Below are positions 1 to 8,651 of a stretch of DNA of 64,000 nt, piece after piece. The translations under genes were made by a program, and so were the position numbers. A model generated the notes under the pieces. The model was not told the DNA's origin. It was given only the letters and a program-made list of their open reading frames with translations, and did no database searches. The DNA is from JAABVD01 sp965204545 (GTDB lineage: Bacteria; Verrucomicrobiota; Verrucomicrobiia; Opitutales; UBA2995), in assembly GCA_965204545.1 (NCBI GenBank), contig CBDBFA010000003.1, forward strand, positions 2,480,001 to 2,544,000. The letters are read 5' to 3'. Within the stretch, counting starts at the first letter, position 1, and each line of letters starts with the position of its first letter.

Positions 1-379
1 AGCGCACATAGGCGATGGGATCGATTTTTTTCAGGTGGGACATGATACTTTCACCGATGGCGTGCCCGGGGATCTCATAATCGTAGTTTTTCATCAGGTC
101 TTCGATGACGTCGTTGACCAGCAGGTTTATCTGTTCCACATCCACCGGTCGTTTTGTGGTGGCTTTGCGGATTCCGTCGACCATTTTATTGCGGTCGAAT
201 TCCTCGCTTCGTCCATCCCGTTTGCGGACCATCAATCCCTCGTGCTGGACTTCCTCGATGGTATTGAACCGATGGCCGCAATTCAGGCATTCGCGCCGCC
301 GACGAATGGAGGCGCTATCCTTGGTTACGCGGGAATCGATCACCTTGTTGTCGGTTGAAGCACAAAGCGGGCACTTCAT
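1..379 (-). CDS. nrdR: Transcriptional repressor NrdR (3' end cut by window edge)
   Basis: NrdR represses ribonucleotide reductase genes by binding NrdR boxes in a nucleotide-dependent way. Reading the minus strand from the ATG at 379 gives about 126 residues with no stop before the window edge. The protein starts MKCPLCAS and continues with the second half of the zinc ribbon, CLNCGHRF, around residues 31-38, so all four zinc cysteines are present. An ATP-cone domain follows (VRKRDGR, then NKMVDGIRKATTKRPV). The family is about 150 residues, so some 25 C-terminal residues lie outside the window. It is divergent from the GIY-YIG gene. No NrdR box was identified here. Identification is secure from the zinc ribbon plus ATP-cone order. 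Confidence 0.95.
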   Translation of the reverse strand, partial: MKCPLCASTDNKVIDSRVTKDSASIRRRRECLNCGHRFNTIEEVQHEGLMVRKRDGRSEEFDRNKMVDGIRKATTKRPVDVEQINLLVNDVIEDLMKNYDYEIPGHAIGESIMSHLKKIDPIAYVR

Positions 380-622
380 GGGGTCGGGGGATGGGGAATC
401 GCGGATTGGGGGCTAATTCGTGTCGATCAGGCTTAAGCGGAGAGTGGGGAAGGGTCAAGCGAGTTGCCGCCTCGGTTCTAATGGAGGGCCGACCAAATCG
501 CAACGGCCTTGCCATAGGTTAGGGTTTCCCTATAGTCCACGAACAATTTCCCGCCCTCTTTGCCCGGCCGCCGACGGTCACGACAAAAGACGGATATTGT
601 TTCTTATCCTCGATAAATACGA
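380..622. other. Intergenic gap, no gene seen
   Basis: This is the divergent spacer between nrdR (minus) and the GIY-YIG gene (plus). Short open frames on both strands have no recognisable content. It must hold both promoters, but I see no convincing -35/-10 pair. It lacks the tandem word repeats that fill most other gaps of this window. Confidence 0.5.
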
Positions 623-943
623 ATGAGCAGGTTCAAGAATCTCTATGTGATTCGGCTTGAGGAAACCGTTTTGAAAAAGAAGAAGTTCATAAGAGAGAAT
701 CCTGACTATTTGGAAGGGAAACCATGTGTTTACGTGGGAAGTACTGCGCACAACCCTGAGAAGCGCTTCAAACAACACAAGAAGGGCTACAAGGCATCGC
801 GATATGCCAAGAAATACGGTCAGTATCTCATGAAAAGGAAGTATAAACATCTGAACCCGGTTCCGTCCTCTGAAGCTGAGGAGAAGGAGGCGAAATTGGC
901 CGAATCGCTACGCCGCAAAGGCTTCGCGGTGTGGCAGCGCTAA
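623..943 (+). CDS. Small GIY-YIG domain protein
   Basis: This 106-residue protein consists almost entirely of a GIY-YIG-like nuclease fold. The first half-motif is LYVIRLEE at residues 8-15. The second is CVYVGST near residue 36, followed by the conserved arginine helix EKRFKQH. A late acidic helix (SSEAEEKEAKLAESLRRKG) could supply the catalytic glutamate. No DNA-binding domain is attached, unlike UvrC or homing endonucleases, so it resembles the stand-alone YhbQ-like group, although the GIY triad is degenerate (LYV). It sits 12 bp before the decarboxylase gene. Function in the cell is unknown, and a nucleic-acid role is only inferred from the family. Confidence 0.7.
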   Translation: MSRFKNLYVIRLEETVLKKKKFIRENPDYLEGKPCVYVGSTAHNPEKRFKQHKKGYKASRYAKKYGQYLMKRKYKHLNPVPSSEAEEKEAKLAESLRRKGFAVWQR

Positions 944-955
944 AACAACCCGCAC

Positions 956-1915
956 ATGAGTTTACGCGTTTTGGTTACGGGGGGGGCCGGATTCCTGGGC
1001 AGCAATCTGTGCGACCGCTTGTTGGCCGATGGCCAAGAGGTGGTTTGTATGGACAACCTGTTCTCCAGCAAGAAAGTGAACATCGAACACCTCCTTCAAA
1101 ATCCCAAATTCGAATTCATTCGGCACGATGTGGTGGATCCTTTCAAGGTGGAGGTCGACCAAATCTATAACCTGGCCTGTCCCGCCTCACCGCTGCACTA
1201 CCGCTACAATGCCATAAAAACCATAAAGACCTCGGTCATGGGCATGATCAACTGCCTGGGCCTGGCCAAACGGGTGAATGCCCGCATTCTTCAAGCCTCG
1301 ACCTCCGAAGTTTATGGAGATCCAAGGGTGCATCCTCAGTCGGAGGATTATTGGGGCCACGTCAACCCGATCGGCCCCCGTTCCTGTTACGTCGAGGGGA
1401 AGCGGTGCGCGGAAACGCTTTGCTTCGACTACCACCGGCAAAACGGAGTCGATATTCGCATCGTGCGGATTTTCAATACCTATGGTCCCCGCATGCATCC
1501 CGGAGACGGGAGGGTCGTTTCCAATTTTATCGGCCAAGCCTTGCGGGGGGATGATTTGACCGTGCATGGGGACGGGAGGCAAACCCGCTCCTTTTGCTAC
1601 GTGAGCGATTTGATTGAGGGTATGGTGCGGATGATGAACCAGGACCGGGTGACAGGCCCCTTGAACCTGGGAAACCCGGGGGAATGCACCATACGCGAAC
1701 TTGCCGAACACATCATCGACCTCACCGCATCCTCATCGAAAATTGTTTACGATGAACTGCCCAAGGACGATCCCAGCAGACGGCGTCCAAACGTGGACTT
1801 GGCAGAAAAATACCTGGATGATTGGCGCCCCCTGGTGCCCTTGCGCGAGGGATTGCGAAAAACGATCCGGCATTTCAGCGAAACCCTAGGTTTTGGGGCC
1901 AGGATTGGTTTTTGA
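956..1915 (+). CDS. UDP-glucuronate decarboxylase (UDP-xylose synthase), SDR family
   Basis: This 319-residue extended short-chain dehydrogenase is predicted to convert UDP-glucuronate to UDP-xylose with NAD+ as a recycled cofactor, supplying nucleotide sugar for surface polysaccharide. The glycine-rich NAD loop GGAGFLGS is at residues 9-16. The active-site motif STSEVYGDP is near 115-123, with the YxxxK pair at Tyr145/Lys149 (YVEGK). The motifs RIFNTYGPRMHPGDGRVVSN and VHGDGRQTRSFCYVSDL are typical of the UXS group rather than of plain epimerases. Length matches the soluble bacterial form. A related dTDP-glucose dehydratase is less likely because of the HPGDGRVVSN segment. The gene ends at the edge of a repeat-filled gap. 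Confidence 0.88.
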   Translation: MSLRVLVTGGAGFLGSNLCDRLLADGQEVVCMDNLFSSKKVNIEHLLQNPKFEFIRHDVVDPFKVEVDQIYNLACPASPLHYRYNAIKTIKTSVMGMINCLGLAKRVNARILQASTSEVYGDPRVHPQSEDYWGHVNPIGPRSCYVEGKRCAETLCFDYHRQNGVDIRIVRIFNTYGPRMHPGDGRVVSNFIGQALRGDDLTVHGDGRQTRSFCYVSDLIEGMVRMMNQDRVTGPLNLGNPGECTIRELAEHIIDLTASSSKIVYDELPKDDPSRRRPNVDLAEKYLDDWRPLVPLREGLRKTIRHFSETLGFGARIGF

Positions 1916-2215
1916 AAAAGGCACAGAGGCACAGAGGTTAAAAAGGCTGAAGGCTGAAGGAAGAAGGCTGAATGTGCTGAGATGCTGGATGCTAACTCCT
2001 AATTTACATTCCCCATCCGTGCCTATCCGTGAAATCCGTGGTCTTATTCCTAATTCCTAATTCCTAATTCGCGCCAACGGCGCCTCCCCCTCTGTGTCCT
2101 CTGTGATCTCTGTGGTTATTTATTTTAAGGATGCTACGCTAGTGTGGGGATCTCGGTAAATCTGCGGTTGATTCCGGGGTGGGAACGACCTAAATTCCCC
2201 CGTTCATAGTGCAAA
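1916..2215. repeat. Repeat-mosaic intergenic region before secA
   Basis: No gene is seen. The spacer is a chain of short tandem words: GGCACAGA doublets at about 1920-1937, GGCTGAAGGCTGAAG near 1946, CTGAGATGCTGGATGCT near 1977, a CCGTGCCTATCCGTG block near 2019, three to four TCCTAATTCC units at about 2045-2070, then GCGCCAACGGCGCC and a CTCTGTGTCCTCTGTG block up to about 2123. The same words recur in many other gaps of this window. The secA start and its probable ribosome site lie after about 2150. Confidence 0.8.
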
Positions 2216-5200
2216 ATGCTTTCCTTTGTCTTCCAACGATTCGCCGGTCGGCCCTATAGAAAATTCATCAAGCGGTGTTTGCCGGTGGTGGCCCGGATCA
2301 ACGAGTTGGAAGAGGAGTATCAGTCCTTGACCGACGAGCAGCTCCGGGACCACACCGTCCAATTCCGGCAACGGTTGGAGGAGGGTGAAACCTTGGAGGA
2401 CCTTTTACCGGAAGCCTATGCCACGGTAAAGAACGCCGCCCGACGGCTTTGCGGCAAGACTCTGCAGGTGTGTGGTCACGCCTTGGATTGGAACATGGTG
2501 CATTACGACGTCCAATTGATCGGGGGCATGGCTCTGCACCAGGGAAAGATCGCCGAGATGGCGACGGGTGAAGGGAAAACCCTGGTGGCCACTCTGCCGC
2601 TCTACCTCAACGCCCTGCCCGGGGGTGGGTGTCATTGTGTCACCGTAAACGACTATCTGGCCCGTCGCGACAGCGAGTGGATGGGCTACTTGTACGATTT
2701 CCTGGGATTGAAGGTGGGCTGTATCCAGAACGCGATGGTCCTGGCGCAAAAGAAGGAGATGTACGGCAGGGACATCACCTATGGAACGGCATCGGAATTC
2801 GGCTTCGACTACCTGCGCGACAACGGGATGGCCATGGTGGCGGAGGGGCAGGTTCAGCGCGGCCACGTCTACTGTATTGTGGATGAGGTCGATTCCATTC
2901 TGGTTGATGAGGCCAGGACCCCTTTGATCATTTCCGGCCCGGCCCAAATTACCCGGGAGCTGCCCTTTCAGCAATACAAGCCCGTCATCCAAAGACTGGT
3001 GCGGCAGCAGAACCGCTTTTGCACCCGGGTGGTGACGAAGGCCAAGGGGGAACTGGAAGCGGACGGGAACGCCCGGGACGGGATGGATATCGGCCTGGAC
3101 CTGCTCCAGGTCCGATTGGGAATGCCCAAAAACAAGCAACTCCTGCGCATGATGGAGGAGGGCCCCACGCGAAAGTTGATGGAAAAGGCCGATCTCGAAA
3201 TGCACAACGACATGCGCAAGGCGGAGCTTTTCCAGCTCAAGGAGAAGCTGTTTTTCGTCATTGATGAAAAGCAGCACCAGGCCGACCTGACGGAAAAGGG
3301 CCGGCACCTCATACGGCCGAATGACCCCGATGCCTTTGTTTTGCCGGACCTTCCCAGTATCTTCAGCGAACTGGACAAGGACACCTCCCTGAGTCCCCGC
3401 GACCGGGAGGCGAAGAAAGCGGAATGGCAGGAGGTATTTGAAAAGACCAGCGAGGAGATCCACACCATCAGCCAGTTGTTGAGAGCCTACTCACTCTACG
3501 AGAAGGACGTGGAATACGTGGTGCAGAATAACAAGGTGCAGATCGTCGATAAAAACACCGGCCGCATCATGCCCGGGCGCCGTTGGAGTGACGGATTGCA
3601 CCAGGCGGTGGAGGCCAAGGAAGGGGTGACCATCGAAAAGGAAACCAAAACCTATGCCACCATCACCATTCAAAATTACTTCCGGCAGTATGAAAAGCTG
3701 GCTGGCATGACCGGCACCGCCGAGACTGAGGCGACCGAATTTTTCGATATCTACCGCATGGATGTCATGGTTGTTCCGACCAACGAACCGAATCAGCGGA
3801 CCGACCTCAACGACGTCATCTACAAGACCAGGCGGGCCAAGTACAATGCGGCCATCCAGGATATTCAGGAAGCCCACGGCAAGGGGCAGCCGGTGCTGGT
3901 GGGCACGGCCTCGGTGGAGTCATCCGAGGTACTGAGCCGGATGCTCAAACGAGCGCATATCCCCCATACCGTCCTCAATGCCAAGTTCCACGAAAAGGAA
4001 GCCGAGATCGTGGCGCGGGCCGGACAACCCGGGTCGGTTACCATCGCCACCAACATGGCTGGCCGCGGTACGGATATCAAACTGGGTGAAGGCGTGGAGG
4101 AGATGGGCGGATTGCTCGTGCTGGGCACGGAGCGCCATGAGTCCCGCCGCATCGACCGGCAATTGAGAGGACGTTGCGCCCGGCAGGGAGACCGTGGCAC
4201 GTCCAAGTTTTTCATCTCGCTGGAGGATAATCTGATGCGGTTGTTCGCCCAACCGGGGCCCATTGCCAACATCATGGAAAAGTCGTTCAGCGAGGACGAC
4301 GAATTGGCTCATCCACTCCTGAATCGGTCTATCGAAAGCGCCCAGAAGAAAGTGGAGCAGCAAAATTATGCCATTCGGAAGCGACTCCTTCAATACGATG
4401 ATGTGCTGAACCAGCAACGGGAAGTGGTATATGGATTGCGCAACGAGGCCCTCCACCTGGACCAACCCAAGGAGATCATTTACGAAATGATCGAGGAGGA
4501 GTTGGAGACCCGGTTGGAACATCCCGAGCTACTGGGAGCCGGGGGCGATTCCGAGGGGCGCGAAGCCTTGGTTCGTTGGATCAACACCCACTTTCCCATT
4601 GCCATGGGAGGGGATGACATCGATTGGTCTACGGCCAAAACGGCGCGAGAGTCCATTTTCGCAAAAATTCGCCATGCCTATGATTCCAAGGAAGCGCTTC
4701 AACAACCCGACGCCTTTAAAAATCTGGAGCGCTGGATTGTTATTTCCGCCCTCGACCGGCACTGGCAGGATCACCTGACGGAAATGGAGGACTTGCGGCG
4801 CGGGGTGGAACTGCGGCGCCTGGGGCAGAAGGATCCATTGAACGAATATAAGAATGAGGCCTACCTCTATTTCGAACAATTGCTGGAAAATGTCCGTTCG
4901 CAAATAGTCACTTCCCTGTTCCGTTCCGCTGTCATGTTGGAACGCAATATCATCAATGCTCTGCAGGATCGCATGAACAAGGCGCAGGCCGTGCAACCGG
5001 CCTTGGCCCGTGCCGCCGCTCCGGCCGCGTCCCAGGGTGGGGCAACCCAGGCCCGTCCCGCTACGGCCCCTGGTTTCAGGGGCAGGCGACCGGCCTTGAA
5101 TCCTGCGGCGCGGGTCAAGGCCGAACCGTTTCGACGCAAGATGCCGAAAGTGGGAAGAAATCAGCCCTGTCCCTGCGGCAGCGGAAAGAAATACAAGTAT

Positions 5201-5218
5201 TGCTGTTACGGCAGGTAG
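2216..5218 (+). CDS. secA: Preprotein translocase ATPase SecA
   Basis: SecA drives unfolded preproteins through SecYEG by ATP hydrolysis at the inner membrane. The 1000-residue protein has the full motor: Walker A GEGKT at residues 118-122, the DEAD-type segment VDEVDSILVDEARTPL near 222-237, and motif VI region MAGRGTDIKLGEGV followed by GTERHESRRIDRQLRGR. The helical scaffold and wing domains follow (DDVLNQQREVVY). The C-terminus carries a SEC-C zinc motif, PCPCGSGKKYKYCC, which in the family binds SecB or ribosomes. A linker rich in Ala, Pro and Arg precedes it. The protein is somewhat longer than E. coli SecA because of insertions after about residue 250. Lnt follows after 42 bp. Confidence 0.97.
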   Translation: MLSFVFQRFAGRPYRKFIKRCLPVVARINELEEEYQSLTDEQLRDHTVQFRQRLEEGETLEDLLPEAYATVKNAARRLCGKTLQVCGHALDWNMVHYDVQLIGGMALHQGKIAEMATGEGKTLVATLPLYLNALPGGGCHCVTVNDYLARRDSEWMGYLYDFLGLKVGCIQNAMVLAQKKEMYGRDITYGTASEFGFDYLRDNGMAMVAEGQVQRGHVYCIVDEVDSILVDEARTPLIISGPAQITRELPFQQYKPVIQRLVRQQNRFCTRVVTKAKGELEADGNARDGMDIGLDLLQVRLGMPKNKQLLRMMEEGPTRKLMEKADLEMHNDMRKAELFQLKEKLFFVIDEKQHQADLTEKGRHLIRPNDPDAFVLPDLPSIFSELDKDTSLSPRDREAKKAEWQEVFEKTSEEIHTISQLLRAYSLYEKDVEYVVQNNKVQIVDKNTGRIMPGRRWSDGLHQAVEAKEGVTIEKETKTYATITIQNYFRQYEKLAGMTGTAETEATEFFDIYRMDVMVVPTNEPNQRTDLNDVIYKTRRAKYNAAIQDIQEAHGKGQPVLVGTASVESSEVLSRMLKRAHIPHTVLNAKFHEKEAEIVARAGQPGSVTIATNMAGRGTDIKLGEGVEEMGGLLVLGTERHESRRIDRQLRGRCARQGDRGTSKFFISLEDNLMRLFAQPGPIANIMEKSFSEDDELAHPLLNRSIESAQKKVEQQNYAIRKRLLQYDDVLNQQREVVYGLRNEALHLDQPKEIIYEMIEEELETRLEHPELLGAGGDSEGREALVRWINTHFPIAMGGDDIDWSTAKTARESIFAKIRHAYDSKEALQQPDAFKNLERWIVISALDRHWQDHLTEMEDLRRGVELRRLGQKDPLNEYKNEAYLYFEQLLENVRSQIVTSLFRSAVMLERNIINALQDRMNKAQAVQPALARAAAPAASQGGATQARPATAPGFRGRRPALNPAARVKAEPFRRKMPKVGRNQPCPCGSGKKYKYCCYGR

Positions 5219-5260
5219 CCCGCCTGGGCAGGGGTTGCTCCAGTTGGCTGTGGGTAAGGC

Positions 5261-6916
5261 ATGAAATCGAAATTGACCGTCCAGTGGAACCCAACGCTTT
5301 GGGCCGCCGCCGTGTTTGTTTCCACCTTCTGTTTTCACACTTTCGCCTTCGCCCCATATGACATCGCCGAGCTGGCCTACCTGCTACCCGTTCCCATCCT
5401 GCTTTGGCTATTTTACCAACATCCGTCACCGAGGATTTTTCTCGCCGCGGCGGGGGGCGCCTTCTGGCTGTCCTGGCTGGTCTTGATATTCTGGTTGCGC
5501 CACGTCACCTGGCTGGGCTGGTTCGGCCTGGCCTCGGTCGTTTCCCTCTTTCCCGCCGGGTGGGCCATGTTGGTGTACGGGTGGGTTCCCCGGTTCAAGG
5601 ACCGCGGTTTTCCGGTTCGCCTGTTGGGAATCCTGAGCGTATGTTCCGCCTGGGTCATACTGGAATTTATCCGCACTTTTTTTCTGACCGGTTTTCCCTG
5701 GTTGCCTCTCGCCGCCAGCCAGTGGAAACGCCCCGTCATGCTCCAGGTATCTTCCCATACCGGTTTCTATGGAGTCTCCCTTGTTCTGCTTTTGGTGGGG
5801 GTGACCATCGCGTTTTACATTCGGCATCTCTTGCAGGGAAGGAAGCGCGGGTGGCAGCGGTTTTGCCCCGAATTTCTCCTTGGCGTAGCGGTTTGGCTGT
5901 TTGTCACCTTCGGCATCTTCCAGTTCAACTTTGTCCCCGGGCAGCGGATTCCCCTCTTCGATGCCGCATTGGTTCAACCCTATATCCCTCAGGATGTGAA
6001 ATGGGAACCGTCCCAGTCTTCGCGGATCATGTCTCAAATCGAGAACCTGGTCATCTACCAGAAGCATATCGGGGCGGACATCGCGGTCTTGCCCGAAGCG
6101 GCCTTGCCCTATCCCCTTATCGGCGATGACGCCATGCGGGGCTGGGCGGAAAAATTGGCCCGGGACTTCGGCGGACCCCTTCTCATGGGAGCCCTGGCGG
6201 CGGAGGGACCCACTATCCTGGACGATCCATGGTTCAACGGGTTCATGTTGGTTTATCCGGAAGATGGCTTGGATCCCGTTTATTATCAAAAGCGGCGGCG
6301 CGTTCCCTTCGGCGAATTCATCCCCTTTCGCCAAGCCTTGTTCTTCCTCGAAAAATTCGTACCCATCGGCGGGGATATTTTCCCGGGAAAGTCGGCCTCT
6401 CCCCTGAAGTTGAGGAACTTTGGTGGCGAAACGCTCATCGGGCCGTTGATCTGTTACGAAGACATTTTTCCCTCCCTGGCGGTCGATTCCGTGCGCGAGG
6501 GAGCGCAAGTCTTGTTCGTGATCACCAATGACGCCTGGTATGGGGAGGAAGGGGCCGCCTATCAGCACGCGGCCCACTCGGTTCTGCGGGCGGTGGAAAC
6601 GCGGCGGCCGTTAGTCCGGGTCGGCAACGGGGGATGGAGCGGTTGGATCGACGAAAATGGCAACATCCGCAGTGTACTGCAATCGAACACCGGGTCGGTT
6701 TACTTCCGTGGCAGCGAGGTGGTAGAGGTGAGCTATAATCCGCATACCTTGCGGGAGCAGACCTTTTTTGTCAGATACGGAAACTGGTTCATCTGGATCT
6801 GTGCCGCCGTCGTAATCCTGTTTCTGCTGCTGCTGCGCCGGGCGCCCCCCGGCCTGGAGGAAGAGGCGGAGTGGGAACGGGTGGGCCGGATGAAAATCAA
6901 TATTCCCGCAGATTGA
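5261..6916 (+). CDS. lnt: Apolipoprotein N-acyltransferase
   Basis: Lnt performs the third step of lipoprotein maturation, adding an acyl chain from phospholipid to the N-terminal cysteine in the inner membrane. The N-terminal half of this 551-residue protein is a set of hydrophobic segments (for example LAYLLPVPILLWLF). The C-terminal half is a nitrilase domain with the Glu-Lys-Cys triad: Glu in LPEAALPYP near residue 279, Lys in YYQKRRRVPFGEF near 343, and Cys in LICYEDIFPSL near 398. A last membrane helix (WFIWICAAVVILFLLLLRR) closes the protein. It lies 42 bp after secA and converges on pntB. Confidence 0.95.
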   Translation: MKSKLTVQWNPTLWAAAVFVSTFCFHTFAFAPYDIAELAYLLPVPILLWLFYQHPSPRIFLAAAGGAFWLSWLVLIFWLRHVTWLGWFGLASVVSLFPAGWAMLVYGWVPRFKDRGFPVRLLGILSVCSAWVILEFIRTFFLTGFPWLPLAASQWKRPVMLQVSSHTGFYGVSLVLLLVGVTIAFYIRHLLQGRKRGWQRFCPEFLLGVAVWLFVTFGIFQFNFVPGQRIPLFDAALVQPYIPQDVKWEPSQSSRIMSQIENLVIYQKHIGADIAVLPEAALPYPLIGDDAMRGWAEKLARDFGGPLLMGALAAEGPTILDDPWFNGFMLVYPEDGLDPVYYQKRRRVPFGEFIPFRQALFFLEKFVPIGGDIFPGKSASPLKLRNFGGETLIGPLICYEDIFPSLAVDSVREGAQVLFVITNDAWYGEEGAAYQHAAHSVLRAVETRRPLVRVGNGGWSGWIDENGNIRSVLQSNTGSVYFRGSEVVEVSYNPHTLREQTFFVRYGNWFIWICAAVVILFLLLLRRAPPGLEEEAEWERVGRMKINIPAD

Positions 6917-6927
6917 TCCCTTCCTTT

Positions 6928-8349
6928 TCAATCTTTGAACTGACCCACAAGGCTGGTCACGGTGTGTTTGGCGTCGCCGTAGAGCATGCGGGTGTTTTCC
7001 CGGAAGAAGAGCCGGTTGACCAATCCGGAGAATCCGGGGCCTTGTCCGCGTTTGAGAGCGAACACCGTCTTAGCCTCGTGAACGTTGATGATGGGCATTC
7101 CGTAGATGGGGCTCTGGGGATCTTCCAGGGCGGCCGGATTGACCACATCATTGGCCCCAATGACGATAGCCACGTCCACGGTGGACATGATGGGATTGAC
7201 GTCATCCATTTCCGATAGTTGCTCGTAGGCCACGTCGGCTTCGGCCAGGAGCACATTCATATGCCCGGGCATTCTTCCCGCCACGGGATGAATGACGTAT
7301 CGAACTTCGGCTCCATTTTCCTCCAGAATATCTCCCAGTTCCTTGACCGCATGTTGGGCTTGGGCCACGGCCATGCCGTAACCAGGCACGAATATCACGT
7401 TGCCGGCGGCCTCCAGCACGTAGTAGGCGTCTTCCACACTGAGAGGTTTCATTTCCCCGTCCTGCTTGGCCCCGCCCTTTTGCGTGGTGGCGCCGAAACC
7501 GCTGAAAAGAACGTTGGCCAGGGTGCGGTTCATGGCCTTGCACATGATAATGGTCAGAATCATGCCGCTGGCCCCCACCAGACAACCCGCCACGATGAGC
7601 ACGTTGTTGCGGATGACGAACCCCGCGGCGCAGGCGGCCAGCCCCGAACAACTGTTCAGGAGGGAAATGACCACCGGCATGTCACCGCCCCCGATGGGCA
7701 TGACCCCAAAGATTCCCAATAGCAGGGAGAGGAGGATCAATCCCAGGAAAATCGCGTAGGCCTCCTCTCCGGCCGGACCCGAGGCGTAAAGGAATCCGGC
7801 GATGAGGCTTCCCGCCATCAGCAACAGATTGGCGGTTTTCTGGCCGCTGAAGACCGTGGCCTTGCCGCTGATCCTTCCGGAAAGCTTTCCCCAGGCATAG
7901 ACGCTGCCGGTAAAAGTGATGCCTCCGATAAACACTGCCAGGAAAATGACGGAGGCGGTGAAGTGGTCCATGGTCGTTGGTATGGCTCCATCTACCCGTC
8001 CCGCTCCGGCATCGACAAACTTCTGGTATTCGGCCCAGCCCACCAGGAGACTGGCCAGCCCGCCGAAACCATTGAAAAGGGCCACCATTTCGGGCATTCC
8101 CGTCATCCGGACCCGTTTCGCGGCAAAAAATCCGATCAAACCGCCGGCCAGAATTCCCGCCGCAATCCATGTCCAGCCAGTCAGGATCTGCCTGTCGATC
8201 AGGGTGACGGTGATGGCGATCAACATGCCGATCGAGGAAACCAGATTCCCCCGGCGGGCGGTATGGGCCGAGCCCAGCATCTTGATGCCAAAGATAAACA
8301 GAATGGCCGAGGCGATATAGAAGAAATTGATGAGGCCGGAGGTCTCCAC
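6928..8349 (-). CDS. pntB: NAD(P) transhydrogenase subunit beta
   Basis: PntB is the membrane and NADP(H)-binding subunit of the proton-translocating transhydrogenase, which makes NADPH from NADH using the proton gradient. The 473-residue chain starts with about nine hydrophobic helices, including the conserved GGMTFTGS-like segment IGGITFTGSVYAWGKL. The C-terminal dIII domain shows VIFVPGYGMAVAQAQH (NADP loop), YVIHPVAGRMPGHMNVLLAEA and VAIVIGANDVVNPAA, then GMPIINVHEAKTVFALKR. Length and motifs match the family. It is the last gene of a pntA-pntA2-pntB operon read leftward, two bases after pntA2. The partner pntA appears frameshifted. Confidence 0.96.
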   Translation of the reverse strand: METSGLINFFYIASAILFIFGIKMLGSAHTARRGNLVSSIGMLIAITVTLIDRQILTGWTWIAAGILAGGLIGFFAAKRVRMTGMPEMVALFNGFGGLASLLVGWAEYQKFVDAGAGRVDGAIPTTMDHFTASVIFLAVFIGGITFTGSVYAWGKLSGRISGKATVFSGQKTANLLLMAGSLIAGFLYASGPAGEEAYAIFLGLILLSLLLGIFGVMPIGGGDMPVVISLLNSCSGLAACAAGFVIRNNVLIVAGCLVGASGMILTIIMCKAMNRTLANVLFSGFGATTQKGGAKQDGEMKPLSVEDAYYVLEAAGNVIFVPGYGMAVAQAQHAVKELGDILEENGAEVRYVIHPVAGRMPGHMNVLLAEADVAYEQLSEMDDVNPIMSTVDVAIVIGANDVVNPAALEDPQSPIYGMPIINVHEAKTVFALKRGQGPGFSGLVNRLFFRENTRMLYGDAKHTVTSLVGQFKD

Positions 8350-8351
8350 GG

Positions 8352-8639
8352 TTACCGGTCTCCCTTCTTCTTGAACATTCCCAGCATGCGGTCTGTCACC
8401 AGGTAACCCCCCACCACGTTTATGGAAGCCAGGACCAGGGCGGCAAAACCGAGCACCATGGCGGCGCTTCCCTCCGGATTGTGCAGGGTCGCGATCAAGG
8501 CGCCGACGATGGTGATGCCCGAGATGGCATTGGAACCGGACATCAGGGGAGTGTGCAGTTGGGAGGGGACTTTGGAGATCAGCTCGAACCCGAGAAAGGC
8601 AGCCAAAGTAAAAATGAACAATAACAGGATGATATCCAT
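8352..8639 (-). CDS. NAD(P) transhydrogenase subunit alpha 2 (membrane part)
   Basis: This 95-residue membrane protein corresponds to the C-terminal membrane segment of E. coli PntA, encoded separately as in many three-subunit transhydrogenases (PntAB type). It has three hydrophobic stretches: IILLLFIFTLAAFLGFELI, then SNAISGITIVGALIATL, then MVLGFAALVLASINVVGGYL. The loop FELISKVPSQLHTPLMSGSN is characteristic of the family. It lies between pntA and pntB with 2 and 12 bp spacing, clearly in one operon. Confidence 0.94.
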   Translation of the reverse strand: MDIILLLFIFTLAAFLGFELISKVPSQLHTPLMSGSNAISGITIVGALIATLHNPEGSAAMVLGFAALVLASINVVGGYLVTDRMLGMFKKKGDR

Positions 8640-8651
8640 GGCTGATGGGCG

